A DNA stretch of 60,712 bases from CALBRZ01 sp964511065 (GCA_964511065.1 CAZEEG010000021.1:1-60712), one strand, 5' to 3'; shown: positions 26,041-35,321, counted from the stretch's first letter. Notes: generated from the sequence alone by a model not told the origin. Made by a program: numbers and translations.

Positions 26041-26541
26041 TCACCGAATGAATTGTTCGACGTAATCGGCGCCGAGCCCCACGTGTTCAAAATGCTGGCG
26101 GCACATTTCGATCTTGGTATGGACATCGTCGTAGCCGCACGTATGGCCAGCTTCGTCGACATAGATCAAGGCCCCCGAAATATGGAACAGGGTGATCATT
26201 TCGTCGACTCCGTCGTCAGTCACCAGGGTGTGAACTTCGCCGGGCGGTTCAAAAACGTAGCTGCCTTCTTCGGCGACCCAATCGTGTTCGAGATACCGCC
26301 AGCGGCCACGGATCACGTAGCCATGCACGGGGGCCGGATGCCGGTGTCGGCTCAACACGCCCGAGCGCCGCACCCGCAGCAAGTTGACCCATTGCCCGGT
26401 GACGGTGTTCAGCCACAGCGGCCGGAACCACACCTGATCGGCCTGCGGCACCCACAGCCGCTCATCCGTTGGGATCGCTGGCGTTACCAGTTCGGCAACT
26501 CCGTAGGTGAGCGTACCGAGGCGTTGGATCAAGTCCGCCAT
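26041..26541 (-). CDS. 2,4'-dihydroxyacetophenone dioxygenase-like cupin
   Basis: 166-residue single-domain cupin resembling 2,4'-dihydroxyacetophenone dioxygenase. The metal-site motif reads SRHRHPAPVHGYVIRGRWRY, with His residues and a later EPPGEVHTL completing the typical 2-His/1-Glu set plus a third His. It starts at ATG 26541 with GAGGTG seven bases upstream. The enzyme would cleave an aromatic or alpha-hydroxyketone substrate using Fe(II) and oxygen. The substrate is not predictable from sequence. It lies 80 bases downstream of a short-chain dehydrogenase on the same strand, so a small catabolic pair is plausible. Confidence 0.78.
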   Translation of the reverse strand: MADLIQRLGTLTYGVAELVTPAIPTDERLWVPQADQVWFRPLWLNTVTGQWVNLLRVRRSGVLSRHRHPAPVHGYVIRGRWRYLEHDWVAEEGSYVFEPPGEVHTLVTDDGVDEMITLFHISGALIYVDEAGHTCGYDDVHTKIEMCRQHFEHVGLGADYVEQFIR

Positions 26542-26621
26542 GATGACACCTCATGCAAGACGACGCGCAAGTGGTTGATAACCTGGAAAGGTCCGAGGCG
26601 TACGCTGCCCCCTCCGGTTCA

Positions 26622-27356
26622 TTACATGATCGAATACCCACCATCGACCGGCAACACCGCCCCGGTAATAAACGCGGCCGCCGGCGAACAGAGAAACACC
26701 ACCGCCGGGGCGACATCGTGCGGGCGTCCCCAGCGGCCCAGCGGCGTGCGCCGCACGATGGCGTCGGACCGCGCGGAATCGGCACACAGCGCCGCGGTGA
26801 GCGGGGTTTCGATCCAGCCGGGTGCAACGGCGTTGACGCGGATGCTTTCGTGGGCCCAAGCGATCGCCAGCGACCGCGTAAGCTGCACAATGCCGCCTTT
26901 GCTGGCGCTATAAGCGGGTGCATAAGGGCTGCCGAAAAAACTCAGCATCGACGCCAGGTTCACCACGGCTCCGCCCTGCCTGGCCAACAGCGGCCGGCAA
27001 GCCGTACACACCCGCATGGTGCCGGTCAGATTGACATCGACCACGCGGGCAAAGCCGGCCGGGTCGAACTCGCGCCCATCGCGTGCGATCGTGCCGGCGC
27101 AGTTGACCAGAATATCCAGTCGTGTCAGTCCTGCCACGAGCGAAGTTACGGTCCCTTCGTCGGTCACGTCGAGTTTCACGGATTGGAAGTCACACTCGCG
27201 GCAGGCGGCGACTTCTTCGTCCTCAAGCCCCGTGGCGATGACATTGGCTCCAGCCCGGGCCAGCGCTTCGGCGATGGCGCGGCCAATGCCAGAGGTACCG
27301 CCGGTAACCAGTGCGACCGAATCGGGCTTGAGCGACCAGGGTGTGGGCGTCGTCAT
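26622..27356 (-). CDS. Short-chain dehydrogenase/reductase
   Basis: 244-residue classical SDR. The start at ATG 27356 follows AGGA at proper spacing and puts the nucleotide motif TGGTSGIG at residue ~18; the open frame upstream is longer but not SDR-like. It contains NCAG, the active-site Ser (LASMLSFFG region) and YSASK, and ends with TGAVLPVDGG. It uses NAD(P)H to interconvert a hydroxyl and a keto group; the substrate is unknown. It is transcribed together with the cupin dioxygenase downstream and away from a second SDR at 27687. Confidence 0.9.
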   Translation of the reverse strand: MTTPTPWSLKPDSVALVTGGTSGIGRAIAEALARAGANVIATGLEDEEVAACRECDFQSVKLDVTDEGTVTSLVAGLTRLDILVNCAGTIARDGREFDPAGFARVVDVNLTGTMRVCTACRPLLARQGGAVVNLASMLSFFGSPYAPAYSASKGGIVQLTRSLAIAWAHESIRVNAVAPGWIETPLTAALCADSARSDAIVRRTPLGRWGRPHDVAPAVVFLCSPAAAFITGAVLPVDGGYSIM

Positions 27357-27686
27357 GATGTTCCTCGCTGAGAGATGACCTGCGCAGGAAACCCCGACGA
27401 TCCATTCGCGGCCGCTGCGCTGCGGAACAAGCAACAAGGTACACCATCTGGGCACGCAGGAAATGCCTGGCTTTAGCGTCGATTGGGCCGCACGGTTGGT
27501 AAGGCCGCGGGATGCGAACCTGCCACGTGCTAATTGCTCACCTTTGCCGGCCGTGATACGCTAGCCCCACCTTCAACCGGCCCGCCGTGCCGGCACACCG
27601 CGCGGCGAAATGCACGCCGGCTCGTGTGGCATGAACGCAACGAGCCATTTGAACCGGGCAAATCTTTGCGGAGTCATACAACAGCC
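27357..27686. promoter_or_regulatory. Divergent region between two SDR genes
   Basis: 330 bases separate the starts of two divergently oriented SDR genes, so promoters for both directions are expected. No convincing sigma-70 boxes or operator palindromes were identified, and no small gene is supported. Confidence 0.4.
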
Positions 27687-28466
27687 ATGAGCATTCTGGA
27701 TTCTTTTCGTTTGGATGGGCGGCGGGCAGTAGTTACCGGCGGCACTCGAGGGCTGGGGTTGGCCATGGCCCGGGCCCTCGGCGAGGCCGGCGCGGAAGTT
27801 ATCGTGACCAGCCGCGACGAAGGCCATCTGGAAGAAGCCAAGGCCGAGTTGGCCCAGGTCGCACCTAAGGTCGATGCCCTGGCTGCGGACCTGGCCACGC
27901 CGCAGGGGGCCGTCGATTTTTGCGAGCGCGTATTGGGTGAGTACGGCCCGATCGACATCCTGATCAACAACGTGGGCGGCCGGCGGATCAATTTTCCCAC
28001 CGAGGAAATGCCGCTGGAAGAATGGCAGAAAATCGTCGACTTGAATCTGAACCAGGCGTTTGTCTGCACCAAGATGATCGGCGGCTCGATGCTTCCACGC
28101 CGCCACGGCCGCGTGATCAATATCGCGTCGATCTCCGGGATTGTGCCGGGGGCGCAAATGCGGGGCCGCAGTTACGAAACCTGCAAGGCGGCGCTGGCCA
28201 TGTTCACCAAGGCGGTCGCCGCCGACTGGGCCCCCTACAACGTGACGGTGAACGCCATTGCCCCGGGCACCTTCCTCACTGACGCCAACCGCCGGTGGTT
28301 TGACAAGCGGCCCGAGCTGAAGGCCGATATCGAAGCCACCATCCCCATGGGCCGCCTGGGAGAACCGCACGAAATCGAAGGCCTGGCCCTGTACCTGGCG
28401 AGCGATGCATCGAGCTACATGACCGGTTCGCTGATCGTGATCGACGGAGGCCGCATCTTGTGGTAG
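27687..28466 (+). CDS. Short-chain dehydrogenase/reductase
   Basis: 259-residue SDR starting at ATG 27687 (MSILDSFRL). The longer open frame upstream is not family-like. Motifs: TGGTRGLG dinucleotide site, NNVGG in place of NNAG, IASISG with the catalytic Ser, a YETCK active-site Tyr/Lys pair (YxxxK kept, with Glu-Thr-Cys inside), and TGSLIVIDGG at the end. It is close in form to gluconate 5-dehydrogenase or 3-oxoacyl-ACP reductase-like enzymes, so a sugar-acid substrate is possible but not proven. It stands alone on the plus strand. Confidence 0.9.
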   Translation: MSILDSFRLDGRRAVVTGGTRGLGLAMARALGEAGAEVIVTSRDEGHLEEAKAELAQVAPKVDALAADLATPQGAVDFCERVLGEYGPIDILINNVGGRRINFPTEEMPLEEWQKIVDLNLNQAFVCTKMIGGSMLPRRHGRVINIASISGIVPGAQMRGRSYETCKAALAMFTKAVAADWAPYNVTVNAIAPGTFLTDANRRWFDKRPELKADIEATIPMGRLGEPHEIEGLALYLASDASSYMTGSLIVIDGGRILW

Positions 28467-28532
28467 CGGAGCGGGGGGAGGGAACTTCAGCGCTCGATCG
28501 ACAGCTCCGCAGGATGCATCGCCCGATAGCGG

Positions 28533-28886
28533 TTAGCGCTCGCGTTCGATCGTTACCCCCACGCTTTCGGCAAAGCGCAGCGCGTCGGGCTTTTCCACCG
28601 ACACAATCACTTTCTGCACGCGCTCATCTTTGAAACAAAGATTGGCGATCTGCTGGGCCAATGTTTCCACGAGGAAGTATTCCGAGCTTTCGGCCAGGGC
28701 AATAACCTCCTTGGCCACGCTGCGGTAGTTGACGGTGTCGTTGATATCATCGCTCGCCGCGGCCTGGCGGGTATCGGCAAACATGGTCAGGTGGATCACC
28801 ACGTTCTGGCGGTTGACGCGCTCGTCGTCGTTGATGCCCAAGATGGCTCTGACCATCAGCCCCTTGATCTCAATTCGGTCCAGCAT
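28533..28886 (-). CDS. folB: Dihydroneopterin aldolase
   Basis: 117-residue FolB, full family length, starting at ATG 28886. It reads DRIEIKGLMVRAILGINDDER, the typical N-terminal strand with the conserved Glu, then YRSVAKEV and VETLAQQIA with the Lys/Glu catalytic neighbourhood, and the closing strand with V-x-V-E-K-P. It converts 7,8-dihydroneopterin to 6-hydroxymethyl-dihydropterin plus glycolaldehyde, the step before FolK. It forms part of the tetrahydrofolate pathway with folK at 25141. Confidence 0.93.
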   Translation of the reverse strand: MLDRIEIKGLMVRAILGINDDERVNRQNVVIHLTMFADTRQAAASDDINDTVNYRSVAKEVIALAESSEYFLVETLAQQIANLCFKDERVQKVIVSVEKPDALRFAESVGVTIERER

Positions 28887-29043
28887 GTCGTGTTCCAGCT
28901 ACAGGGAGTGCGGATACGCAGCCCGCGGGGAGAGCGGCCAATCGGCCGGCACCACGGGTCCGGCGCATCAGGAATGAGAACTCAGGCGGTGGATCGCTGC
29001 TGCCAAGGTTATGCGGTGACGGCGGCCCTCGCTGCGGCCGCGG

Positions 29044-30150
29044 TTAAACTTCGCACTCATCGCTGCCGCTGTTGTTGGGTGGATCGGGATGGCGCCCCGG
29101 CAAGTCCTCGGCGTACCACGTTTCCAGCACGGCGTGCCAATCGCCGGGCTGCTTGACCCGAATGAAGGCATCTCGCACCCGGTCGCTTTGGGGGTGCAAT
29201 TGCGAATACTTGATACCGAACTTCCGCATCTGCCGTCCGACAAACTTGTCTGGATAGCATTCCTGGGCCAGTTGCCAGTGCTGGCGGAGAACGTCTCGCT
29301 GCTCCCAAAGCGAGGGCGGAGGCGGCAGCGGCTTGCCAGCTGCCAATGCCCTGGCTTGCGCGAATATCCATGGGTTGCCAATTGCGCCCCGGGCGGCGGT
29401 GACGCCATCCACGCCCGTCACTTGCATCATCCGCAAACAGTCGGAGGCCGTGAACAGGTCGCCGCTTCCCAATACCGTGCGGTTGCCTGCGTGCGCTTTG
29501 ACCTCGCGCAAGAACTCCCAGCGGCTAGGGCCGATGTAGCGCTGCTGCACCGTGCGGCCGTGAACGGTGATGGCCGCGACGCCGCGGGCAAAGGCGCCGT
29601 CGAAGATCGTGAAAAACCGGTCGCGGCTTTCGGCGGTGTCGTCGATGCCGCGGCGCATTTTCACCGTCACCGGAATACGCGGCGGAACCGCATCGCGCAC
29701 CCGAGAAACGATCTCCAGCGCCACCTCGGCCTGGCTCAGGTGGTATCCGCCCCGGCACCGGCCCAGCACCTTCCTGACGGGGCAGCCGAAGTTGATGTCG
29801 ATAATGTCGAACCCGGCGGCCGCCATTTCCGCGGCAGCGACCGCAAACTCGGCCGGGTCCGAACCCATCAGTTGCCCACCCACGGGGTGTTCTTCGTCGC
29901 TGATCTGCCAGCGGTGGGCAAGTTTGCGTTGTCCCGAAAGTACGAACTGGTCGAGGACCACTTCGCACAGCGCATAGGGGGCCCCGAGGCGTCGGGCAAT
30001 TACCCGCATCGCCATATCGCTGTAGCCGCTCAGCGCGGCCTGCACGACGGGAAACCCGATGGCAACGTTACCGATCGACAGCGGGCGCAGTTTTGGCCGT
30101 TGACCGTCGTTACGTGGGTGGTGGGCGTGGAGTGGAGCAGCCATGTTCAT
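29044..30150 (-). CDS. dusB: tRNA-dihydrouridine synthase (DusB-like)
   Basis: 368-residue flavoenzyme of the Dus family starting at ATG 30150 (MNMAAPL). The open frame continues about 100 codons upstream, but that part has no Dus similarity. It contains the FMN-barrel start with PVVQAALSGYSDMAMR, the catalytic-Cys block INFGCPVRKV, VKMRRG, ITVHGRT, GSGDLF, and TAARGAIGNPWIF. It reduces specific uridines of tRNA to dihydrouridine with NADPH. The stretch after GCPVRKV reads GRCRGGYHL instead of the usual KGAGSAL, an unusual variant near the active loop. It is transcribed alone, toward folB. Confidence 0.9.
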   Translation of the reverse strand: MNMAAPLHAHHPRNDGQRPKLRPLSIGNVAIGFPVVQAALSGYSDMAMRVIARRLGAPYALCEVVLDQFVLSGQRKLAHRWQISDEEHPVGGQLMGSDPAEFAVAAAEMAAAGFDIIDINFGCPVRKVLGRCRGGYHLSQAEVALEIVSRVRDAVPPRIPVTVKMRRGIDDTAESRDRFFTIFDGAFARGVAAITVHGRTVQQRYIGPSRWEFLREVKAHAGNRTVLGSGDLFTASDCLRMMQVTGVDGVTAARGAIGNPWIFAQARALAAGKPLPPPPSLWEQRDVLRQHWQLAQECYPDKFVGRQMRKFGIKYSQLHPQSDRVRDAFIRVKQPGDWHAVLETWYAEDLPGRHPDPPNNSGSDECEV

Positions 30151-30596
30151 AGAACCTATGCTACCCCACGGGCGAGCGTAGGGGGAGGGTACCCCGGCAG
30201 CCCCCCCAGTGGCCACACGCAGGCGGTCTTGGGCCGTCAGGGCGGCCAGGGCGACAGCTATGGCCAGCCCGATGGTGCGGTGGTTTCCTGAACTTTCGCC
30301 AGGTCCTGCCTCATTGACTCCAACCCACGTTCTGCTACATTTTAAACAGTAAGCATCAGCGGCCTTTGTTGCGTATGCATGCCTTCCACCACCCCGGCCG
30401 CAGTGCTTGCATAATTTGTTTTTCCCGCCGAAATTTCCCACCCCTCGGGCAACCACCCGACGGTTTGCCGGTTAAGCAGGCCACTGTCTGGGCTCACGCT
30501 GCGGACGGCTCGCTTGCCTGCAACCCGCCCGGTACGATCGGCATTGCACAATGCCGTGGGGCACAGCCTGGATTTCCAAAGAGCGATGCCGCTCCG
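30151..30596. other. Divergent gap between dus and FHA genes
   Basis: About 446 bases. The part near 30160-30200 contains a C/G-rich stretch reading CCCACGGGCGAGCGTAGGGG, a type of intergenic sequence that looks repetitive in planctomycetes (from memory, not verified). The rest has no convincing gene; open frames here are non-homologous extensions of the flanking genes. Confidence 0.4.
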
Positions 30597-30944
30597 ATGA
30601 AGATATCGCTTCACGCCGTTGGCTACGTTCATGGTTCCGACCGGATCGTTGCTAGCCGGTTTCCGGTCTTGATCGGCCGCAGCCCCGAGGCGGCTCTGAT
30701 GCTGAACGATCGCTGGGTCAGCCGACTGCATTGCCAGATTGACGAGGTGGGCGGCCGGTTTGTGCTCCGCGACCTGGGCTCCAAGCATGGGACGTTTGTC
30801 AATGGCGAGCGGGTGAGCGAAGTTCCGCTGTCGCTGGGCGACCAGATCGATATCGGCATGAGCCGGTTTGTGGTGGCCGAAGAAGACCCGGCCGCCGATG
30901 CGGCATCGGTCGAAATCACCTTGCCGCTCAGCGGGCAGTGGTAG
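30597..30944 (+). CDS. Minimal FHA domain protein
   Basis: 115-residue protein that is essentially one forkhead-associated domain, started at ATG 30597 (MKISLHAVG). The FHA core is intact: LIGRSPEAALMLNDRWVSRLHCQI (Gly-Arg, Ser, His), then LGSKHGTFVNG. These residues bind phosphothreonine peptides. No other domain is present, so it would act as an adaptor in kinase signalling, of which this genome has several members. Whether it works with the kinases in this window is unknown. Confidence 0.92.
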   Translation: MKISLHAVGYVHGSDRIVASRFPVLIGRSPEAALMLNDRWVSRLHCQIDEVGGRFVLRDLGSKHGTFVNGERVSEVPLSLGDQIDIGMSRFVVAEEDPAADAASVEITLPLSGQW

Positions 30945-31019
30945 CGCGTCCGCCGTCCGCGGCACAAGTTGCCTTCAACCGAGCGAGCCGTGGCTGCCTT
31001 GGCGCTGCCGGAAAAACGT

Positions 31020-32438
31020 CTACGGGGAGCCAAACAAGTCGCCATATCGCAGCGGCTCGCCTACATCCCAAGGCCGGTAGCAGTTGCAGAAGTCGATCCG
31101 CTCGGCCAGCGTGGGATGGGTGCCCCGGAAAAACTGGTAGAACCAGCCGCGGGTAGGCACCGATAAGTTCTCTTGCTGCAACCGCACGAAGCCTTCCGCG
31201 CCTTCGCGGTTCCATTGGGTCAGTTCCAGGGCGAAGCGGTCGGCCTCCCGCTCGTGGTATCGGCTTAGCGCCAGCGCGGCGGGCGAGAACAGCAGATAGC
31301 ACATCTGGAACGTCAGTAGCAACAGCGGCAGCGCCGCCGGGTCGCTCAACCGATCAAAGCCCAAGTGACGCGACCAGCGGCCAATGACCCAACCGGTTGC
31401 CCGGTGAATCATCCACAGGGCGACAAGCAACAGGCCGAAGATGGCGGCAATGGTCTTCCACACGTGCCCTAGCACGTAGTGGCCCATTTCGTGGGCGACG
31501 ATGAACAGCACCTGCCGCTCGGTCAATCGGTCCAACAACGTATCCCAGAGGACAATCCGCTTGGTGCTGCCGACCCCCACCACGTAGGCGTTGACGGCGT
31601 TGGTGTCGAGGCTCTTGTTCACCTGGAAAACGCGGCTGTTGTCGATGCCGGCCCGGCCGGCGAGCTGCAGGATTTTGGCGTCCAAGTCGCGATCGGCCAA
31701 AGGCTGAAAGTCGTTGAACAGCGGCTGAATCCACACCGGCAGTACCAAGGCCACTGTAAACATCACAGGCAGCGAGATCAGTCCGGTGTATAGCCACCAC
31801 CGCCGGGGGCTCCAGCGGATCAGCAGGGAAAGGCCCCCCACGATCAACGCGGCGGCCAGGGCTTCCACGGCCAGCAGTTTGCCCGAGTTGGTGGCCCAGC
31901 GGCCCAGCGACTGGTTGGACAGTCCATACTCGTGCAACCGCACATAGCCGCTGTAGAACCGCAGCGGCAGTTCGATGGCAAACGTCAGCAGCAGATACAG
32001 CCAGGCAAAGATGATGGCGGTAAGCCAAGGGCGGCGGGCGATTCGCGCGGCTGCATTCCGCAGGCGGGCCGAGAACCCGGTCAGCAACACCGCCGCCGGA
32101 ATCCCCAGTGCCAGCAGCCAACGCAGCCCCCACAGCCAGTTGTTCCCGTGGTAAAAAGCTAAAGCCTCGGGCGAAGGATCCGGGGCGATGATGGCCTCGG
32201 CTAGCCCGGTGGCGGCTTCCAGACCCGGCGTTTGTGCTGCATCGCGTGCGACGTCGGCGGCGAACTCGGTGTCTACATCGACCAACGCCGTCGCCGCGCC
32301 AGCACTGGCTGCACGTTCAGGCTGCCCGGCTCTTGCCACGAATGGGTTCATAGCCACGCACAGCGACCAGGCAGCGGCCAACATCCATGCGGTGCGTGGT
32401 GGAGCGAACGCCGGGGCCAAACGCAATTGGGTGGGCAT
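31020..32438 (-). CDS. M48 family (Ste24/CAAX-type) membrane metalloprotease
   Basis: 472-residue membrane protease. An N-terminal signal-like helix and a low-complexity Ala stretch precede at least five further membrane helices. The zinc site is HEMGH (His316, Glu317, His320) with a third ligand Glu398 in HEREADRFAL, the pattern of Ste24/M48A enzymes. The helix arrangement and the block LFNDFQPL also match Ste24 proteins. These enzymes clip membrane or secreted proteins. It starts at ATG 32438 and is transcribed alone. Confidence 0.9.
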   Translation of the reverse strand: MPTQLRLAPAFAPPRTAWMLAAAWSLCVAMNPFVARAGQPERAASAGAATALVDVDTEFAADVARDAAQTPGLEAATGLAEAIIAPDPSPEALAFYHGNNWLWGLRWLLALGIPAAVLLTGFSARLRNAAARIARRPWLTAIIFAWLYLLLTFAIELPLRFYSGYVRLHEYGLSNQSLGRWATNSGKLLAVEALAAALIVGGLSLLIRWSPRRWWLYTGLISLPVMFTVALVLPVWIQPLFNDFQPLADRDLDAKILQLAGRAGIDNSRVFQVNKSLDTNAVNAYVVGVGSTKRIVLWDTLLDRLTERQVLFIVAHEMGHYVLGHVWKTIAAIFGLLLVALWMIHRATGWVIGRWSRHLGFDRLSDPAALPLLLLTFQMCYLLFSPAALALSRYHEREADRFALELTQWNREGAEGFVRLQQENLSVPTRGWFYQFFRGTHPTLAERIDFCNCYRPWDVGEPLRYGDLFGSP

Positions 32439-32568
32439 GATGACAATGCCTTCTGAAATCTCATCAAACCAGCGCGGCGAAGCCCAGCGAAGGGGCGTTC
32501 GCCGCGCTGCTGATTTGATCTTATCCGATGGGCAGGCATCGTCCGAGGCGGAATCGGAATCGCGGCGC

Positions 32569-33579
32569 TTACCGATCCTTAAGCTGTTCTTCTGCCTTTT
32601 TCATGACATCGGCAATGGAAACCGGCTTGCCGCCTTGGCGAACGCTTTCGTCGGCGGCTTCCATAAAAGCGAACATGTTCAGGGTTTCTTCCGCGCTGAC
32701 CGGTGGTTCGCCCGTGTGGAAGAACTCGGCGATCCGCTCCAGCAGCGGCCCGTAGCCTGCATAACTTCCCAGCGGCATGATGGCCTTGGAGCCGAATACC
32801 ACCCCGCCATAGCCGGACTTGCCGCTGCGGATGCCGCGGAACGTTCCCACCCGGCCGCCGTTCCACACCCCGGTAACCACGTGCGTGCCGGGAGTCTTGA
32901 CGCAGGTGACGGTTTCGCAGCCGGGGCCCATCACGGTGAACAGCGTTTCCACGCCGTGGATGCCGTACCAGAAGAGGTCGGGATGGTGCGGTTCCAGCGC
33001 GCAGGGGCTGTACGCCACGCAGCCGAGCACGTCGCCCACCTCTTCGTTGTTGCGCTTGTCGAGAATTTCCGGACTGAACCGCAGCGACGAACTGGAGAAT
33101 ACCGGAACCTTGTGCTTTTCGGCCAGGCGGTAGATGGCAATGGCATCGGCCAGTGAGCCGGCCAACGGCTTGTCGATGAACACCGGCTTGCCGGCCTTAA
33201 TCACCGGCGTTACCTGTTCCAGGTGCGGCCGGCCATCGACGCTTTCCAGCAGCACCACATCCACCTTTTTCAGCAACTCGTCGATCGAATCGACGATCTC
33301 CACGCCCATGTCGGAAAGTGTCTTCGTGAAACCTTCCACGCGGTTGGCGCTGGCGGGAATGTCCGGACTTCCGCCCGGATATGCCGCCACCACTTCCACC
33401 TTGGCCATGTACCCGGTGGCCTTGGGATCGTTCAGCCCTCGGGTGAACGCGACCACGTGCGAGGTGTCCAGGCCGATGATGCCGGCCTTGAGAACTTTTT
33501 CCTCGGCGGCGGCGCGGCTCGGCAGGCCGATCAAAACCGTGAGCAATAGGGCAAACCAGGTCAAACGGTGCTGGGGCAT
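32569..33579 (-). CDS. Exported Gfo/Idh/MocA family oxidoreductase
   Basis: 336-residue protein. Residues 1-25 form a Sec signal peptide (basic start, LLLTVLIGLPS, AAAEE). A Rossmann NAD(P)-binding half follows, with the start AGIIGLDTSHV and the active-site block FIDKPLAG (EKP variant DKP), then the C-terminal half with GIHGVETLFTVMG. Such exported oxidoreductases are common in planctomycetes and probably act on sugars or sugar acids. The usual GxGxxG is replaced by GLDTS, so cofactor binding may differ. It starts at ATG 33579 with GAGGA upstream. Confidence 0.88.
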   Translation of the reverse strand: MPQHRLTWFALLLTVLIGLPSRAAAEEKVLKAGIIGLDTSHVVAFTRGLNDPKATGYMAKVEVVAAYPGGSPDIPASANRVEGFTKTLSDMGVEIVDSIDELLKKVDVVLLESVDGRPHLEQVTPVIKAGKPVFIDKPLAGSLADAIAIYRLAEKHKVPVFSSSSLRFSPEILDKRNNEEVGDVLGCVAYSPCALEPHHPDLFWYGIHGVETLFTVMGPGCETVTCVKTPGTHVVTGVWNGGRVGTFRGIRSGKSGYGGVVFGSKAIMPLGSYAGYGPLLERIAEFFHTGEPPVSAEETLNMFAFMEAADESVRQGGKPVSIADVMKKAEEQLKDR

Positions 33580-34147
33580 GTTGCAAATCCTCGGCGAGTT
33601 ACAGGCAAGTTATGGGCACCGCTTCACTTGCGCAAGGTGCGATGAGCGGTTGTCATGTGTGCTATGGCTCTTAGGGTCGCGCCGGGTTCTCAGGCGCGTG
33701 AGGGCTTTGTGAGCCGTGCGCCATTGCGCTATCGTATGCCACGGCTCTGCGAGCCGTGCTTCATTGATATCCTGAATACATCCGGCGAGGCGTATTCCAT
33801 TCCCACTTTCGCTCCGGTGCGACCCAATCGAAAACCTCGTCGATCGTTGCCATCCTGGTCCGATCTTGCGACGCGGGAATTTCTTTAATGAAGGCAGCAC
33901 CTGCCAACGAGGCTGTTCATGGTACGTTGCTGCGTGCGAATTTGCCGCGCTGGGCGAATGCCGCAGCACGATTCTAACCAGCGGCGGCAGCGGCCGAAAC
34001 CCATTGCGGACCAATGCAGGTTCACCACGCATAAGGCCCGCAGAGCCGTGACAGTTAACTGGGGGACCGCTGGGCACCACTCGCAGAGCCGTGGCACGCG
34101 AATCTCACTCAGTGCGGCTCGTAGGGCCGCGGCACGCCCATGCCAAC
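33580..34147. repeat. Intergenic region with repeated GAGCCGTG motifs
   Basis: 568 gene-free bases. The octamer GAGCCGTG occurs at 33711-33718, 33751-33758, 34043-34050 and 34086-34093, with a degenerate copy near 34114-34135. At 33740-33758 it forms a perfect palindrome with CACGGCTC and a three-base spacer. Several copies are preceded by TGCGA, CGCA or CAGA. This looks like a family of extragenic repeat units. Frames crossing the region lack coding character. Confidence 0.6.
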
Positions 34148-35194
34148 TTACTCGCTCGCCAGGCCGCGGCGGCGCAGTTCTGCCACCACGCTTTGCACAA
34201 TGCGGTCTACGTCGGCCGCTGATTGCGAATCCGATGAGCCCGCTCCGCCACCCCGCGGAGGGCACCCCCCCAGCGGCTCATCGGCAAAGCCTTCTTCGGC
34301 CAGCAGGCATTGCAGCGTATCGCTCACCACCGATAGATCGACCCGTTGGCTGGGAGAAAGCGGTTGGCGGCCCTCGCCCGTCTCAAATCCTCGCAGGCGC
34401 AGCGCCGCGCGGAATCCTTCCGGAAAATCGGCCGAGTAGATCATCGCATCGAACAGCTTCAGCAGTTTGAACTGCAACTCGCGAGCCTGGTCCAGCCGGC
34501 CAGCCACGGTGAGATCGTACAGCTTGCGGGTGATCTCCGGCACGATGCCGCTGGTGGCATTGGTACCGCCATCGCAACCGATGACCAGCATCGGCACCAG
34601 CGCGGCATCCCAGCCGGTGAGGAACGCGAAGTCGGGCCGATTGGGGCGCACCGCGGCGATCATCCGCATCATGTGCGGCAAGTCGCCCGAGGAGTCCTTA
34701 ATCGCCACCACGCGAGGGCATTCCTCGGCCAACCGCTGTACGGTCGGTACGTCGATGGGCGAGGCGAACATCGGGATGTTGTACAGCGTGACGTCGATCG
34801 GCGAGTTATCCGCGATCTCTTTGAAATACGCATAGACCGACGCCGGGCTCAACTTGTAATAAAACGGGGAGACAATTGCGACGGCCCGGGCCCCCATCTC
34901 GTAATAGGCTTCGCAGGCCCGGATGGTTTCGCGGGTGTTGGCCTCGGCTGCCCCGGCCAGCACCGGCACCCGGCCGGCCGCCTGGTCGGTGACGATTTCG
35001 ATAATCCGCCGCCGCTCCTCCACGGTGAACCGCGTAAACTCGCCGGTGGAACCGTTGGGATACAGCCCATGCACGCCGCGGTCGATCAGCCAATCGGTAT
35101 AGCGGCGAAGCTCGGCTTCGTTGATCTGGCCCTGGGCATCCAGGGGCACCAGGTTCGGTGTGAATATTCCGTGCAGTTCGGACGTATCGGCCAT
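34148..35194 (-). CDS. DapA/NAL-family aldolase with C-terminal helix tail
   Basis: 348-residue class I aldolase of the dihydrodipicolinate synthase / N-acetylneuraminate lyase family, starting at ATG 35194 (MADTSELHG). It contains PNGSTGEFTRFT, the Tyr region VTLYNIPMF and the Schiff-base Lys in VVAIKDSSGD. The normal barrel ends at about residue 290. After that come a conserved-looking stretch, a Gly/Ser/Pro linker (GGCPPRGGGAGSSDS) and a short amphipathic helix reading DVDRIVQSVVAELRRRGL. That tail resembles the encapsulation peptides of microcompartment enzymes. The substrate (keto-acid) cannot be told from sequence. Confidence 0.85.
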   Translation of the reverse strand: MADTSELHGIFTPNLVPLDAQGQINEAELRRYTDWLIDRGVHGLYPNGSTGEFTRFTVEERRRIIEIVTDQAAGRVPVLAGAAEANTRETIRACEAYYEMGARAVAIVSPFYYKLSPASVYAYFKEIADNSPIDVTLYNIPMFASPIDVPTVQRLAEECPRVVAIKDSSGDLPHMMRMIAAVRPNRPDFAFLTGWDAALVPMLVIGCDGGTNATSGIVPEITRKLYDLTVAGRLDQARELQFKLLKLFDAMIYSADFPEGFRAALRLRGFETGEGRQPLSPSQRVDLSVVSDTLQCLLAEEGFADEPLGGCPPRGGGAGSSDSQSAADVDRIVQSVVAELRRRGLASE

Positions 35195-35321
35195 AGCAGT
35201 TAGTGGGGGGCAAAGGGAGCGCCGGGGGGCGGCATGGACATCCACTCCGTCCATCATAGCTTGCCGGCGGGCGGTCGCGCACAGCACAGGCGGCGTTCAG
35301 GAGTCGTTTACGCGCAACCGG

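Noticed and set aside
30151..30456. Upstream zinc-ribbon extension of the Dus protein (CxxC...CxxC in frame)
   Set aside because: The in-frame extension is not seen in Dus proteins, has no good ribosome site, and lies in what looks like divergent non-coding DNA. It is probably chance.
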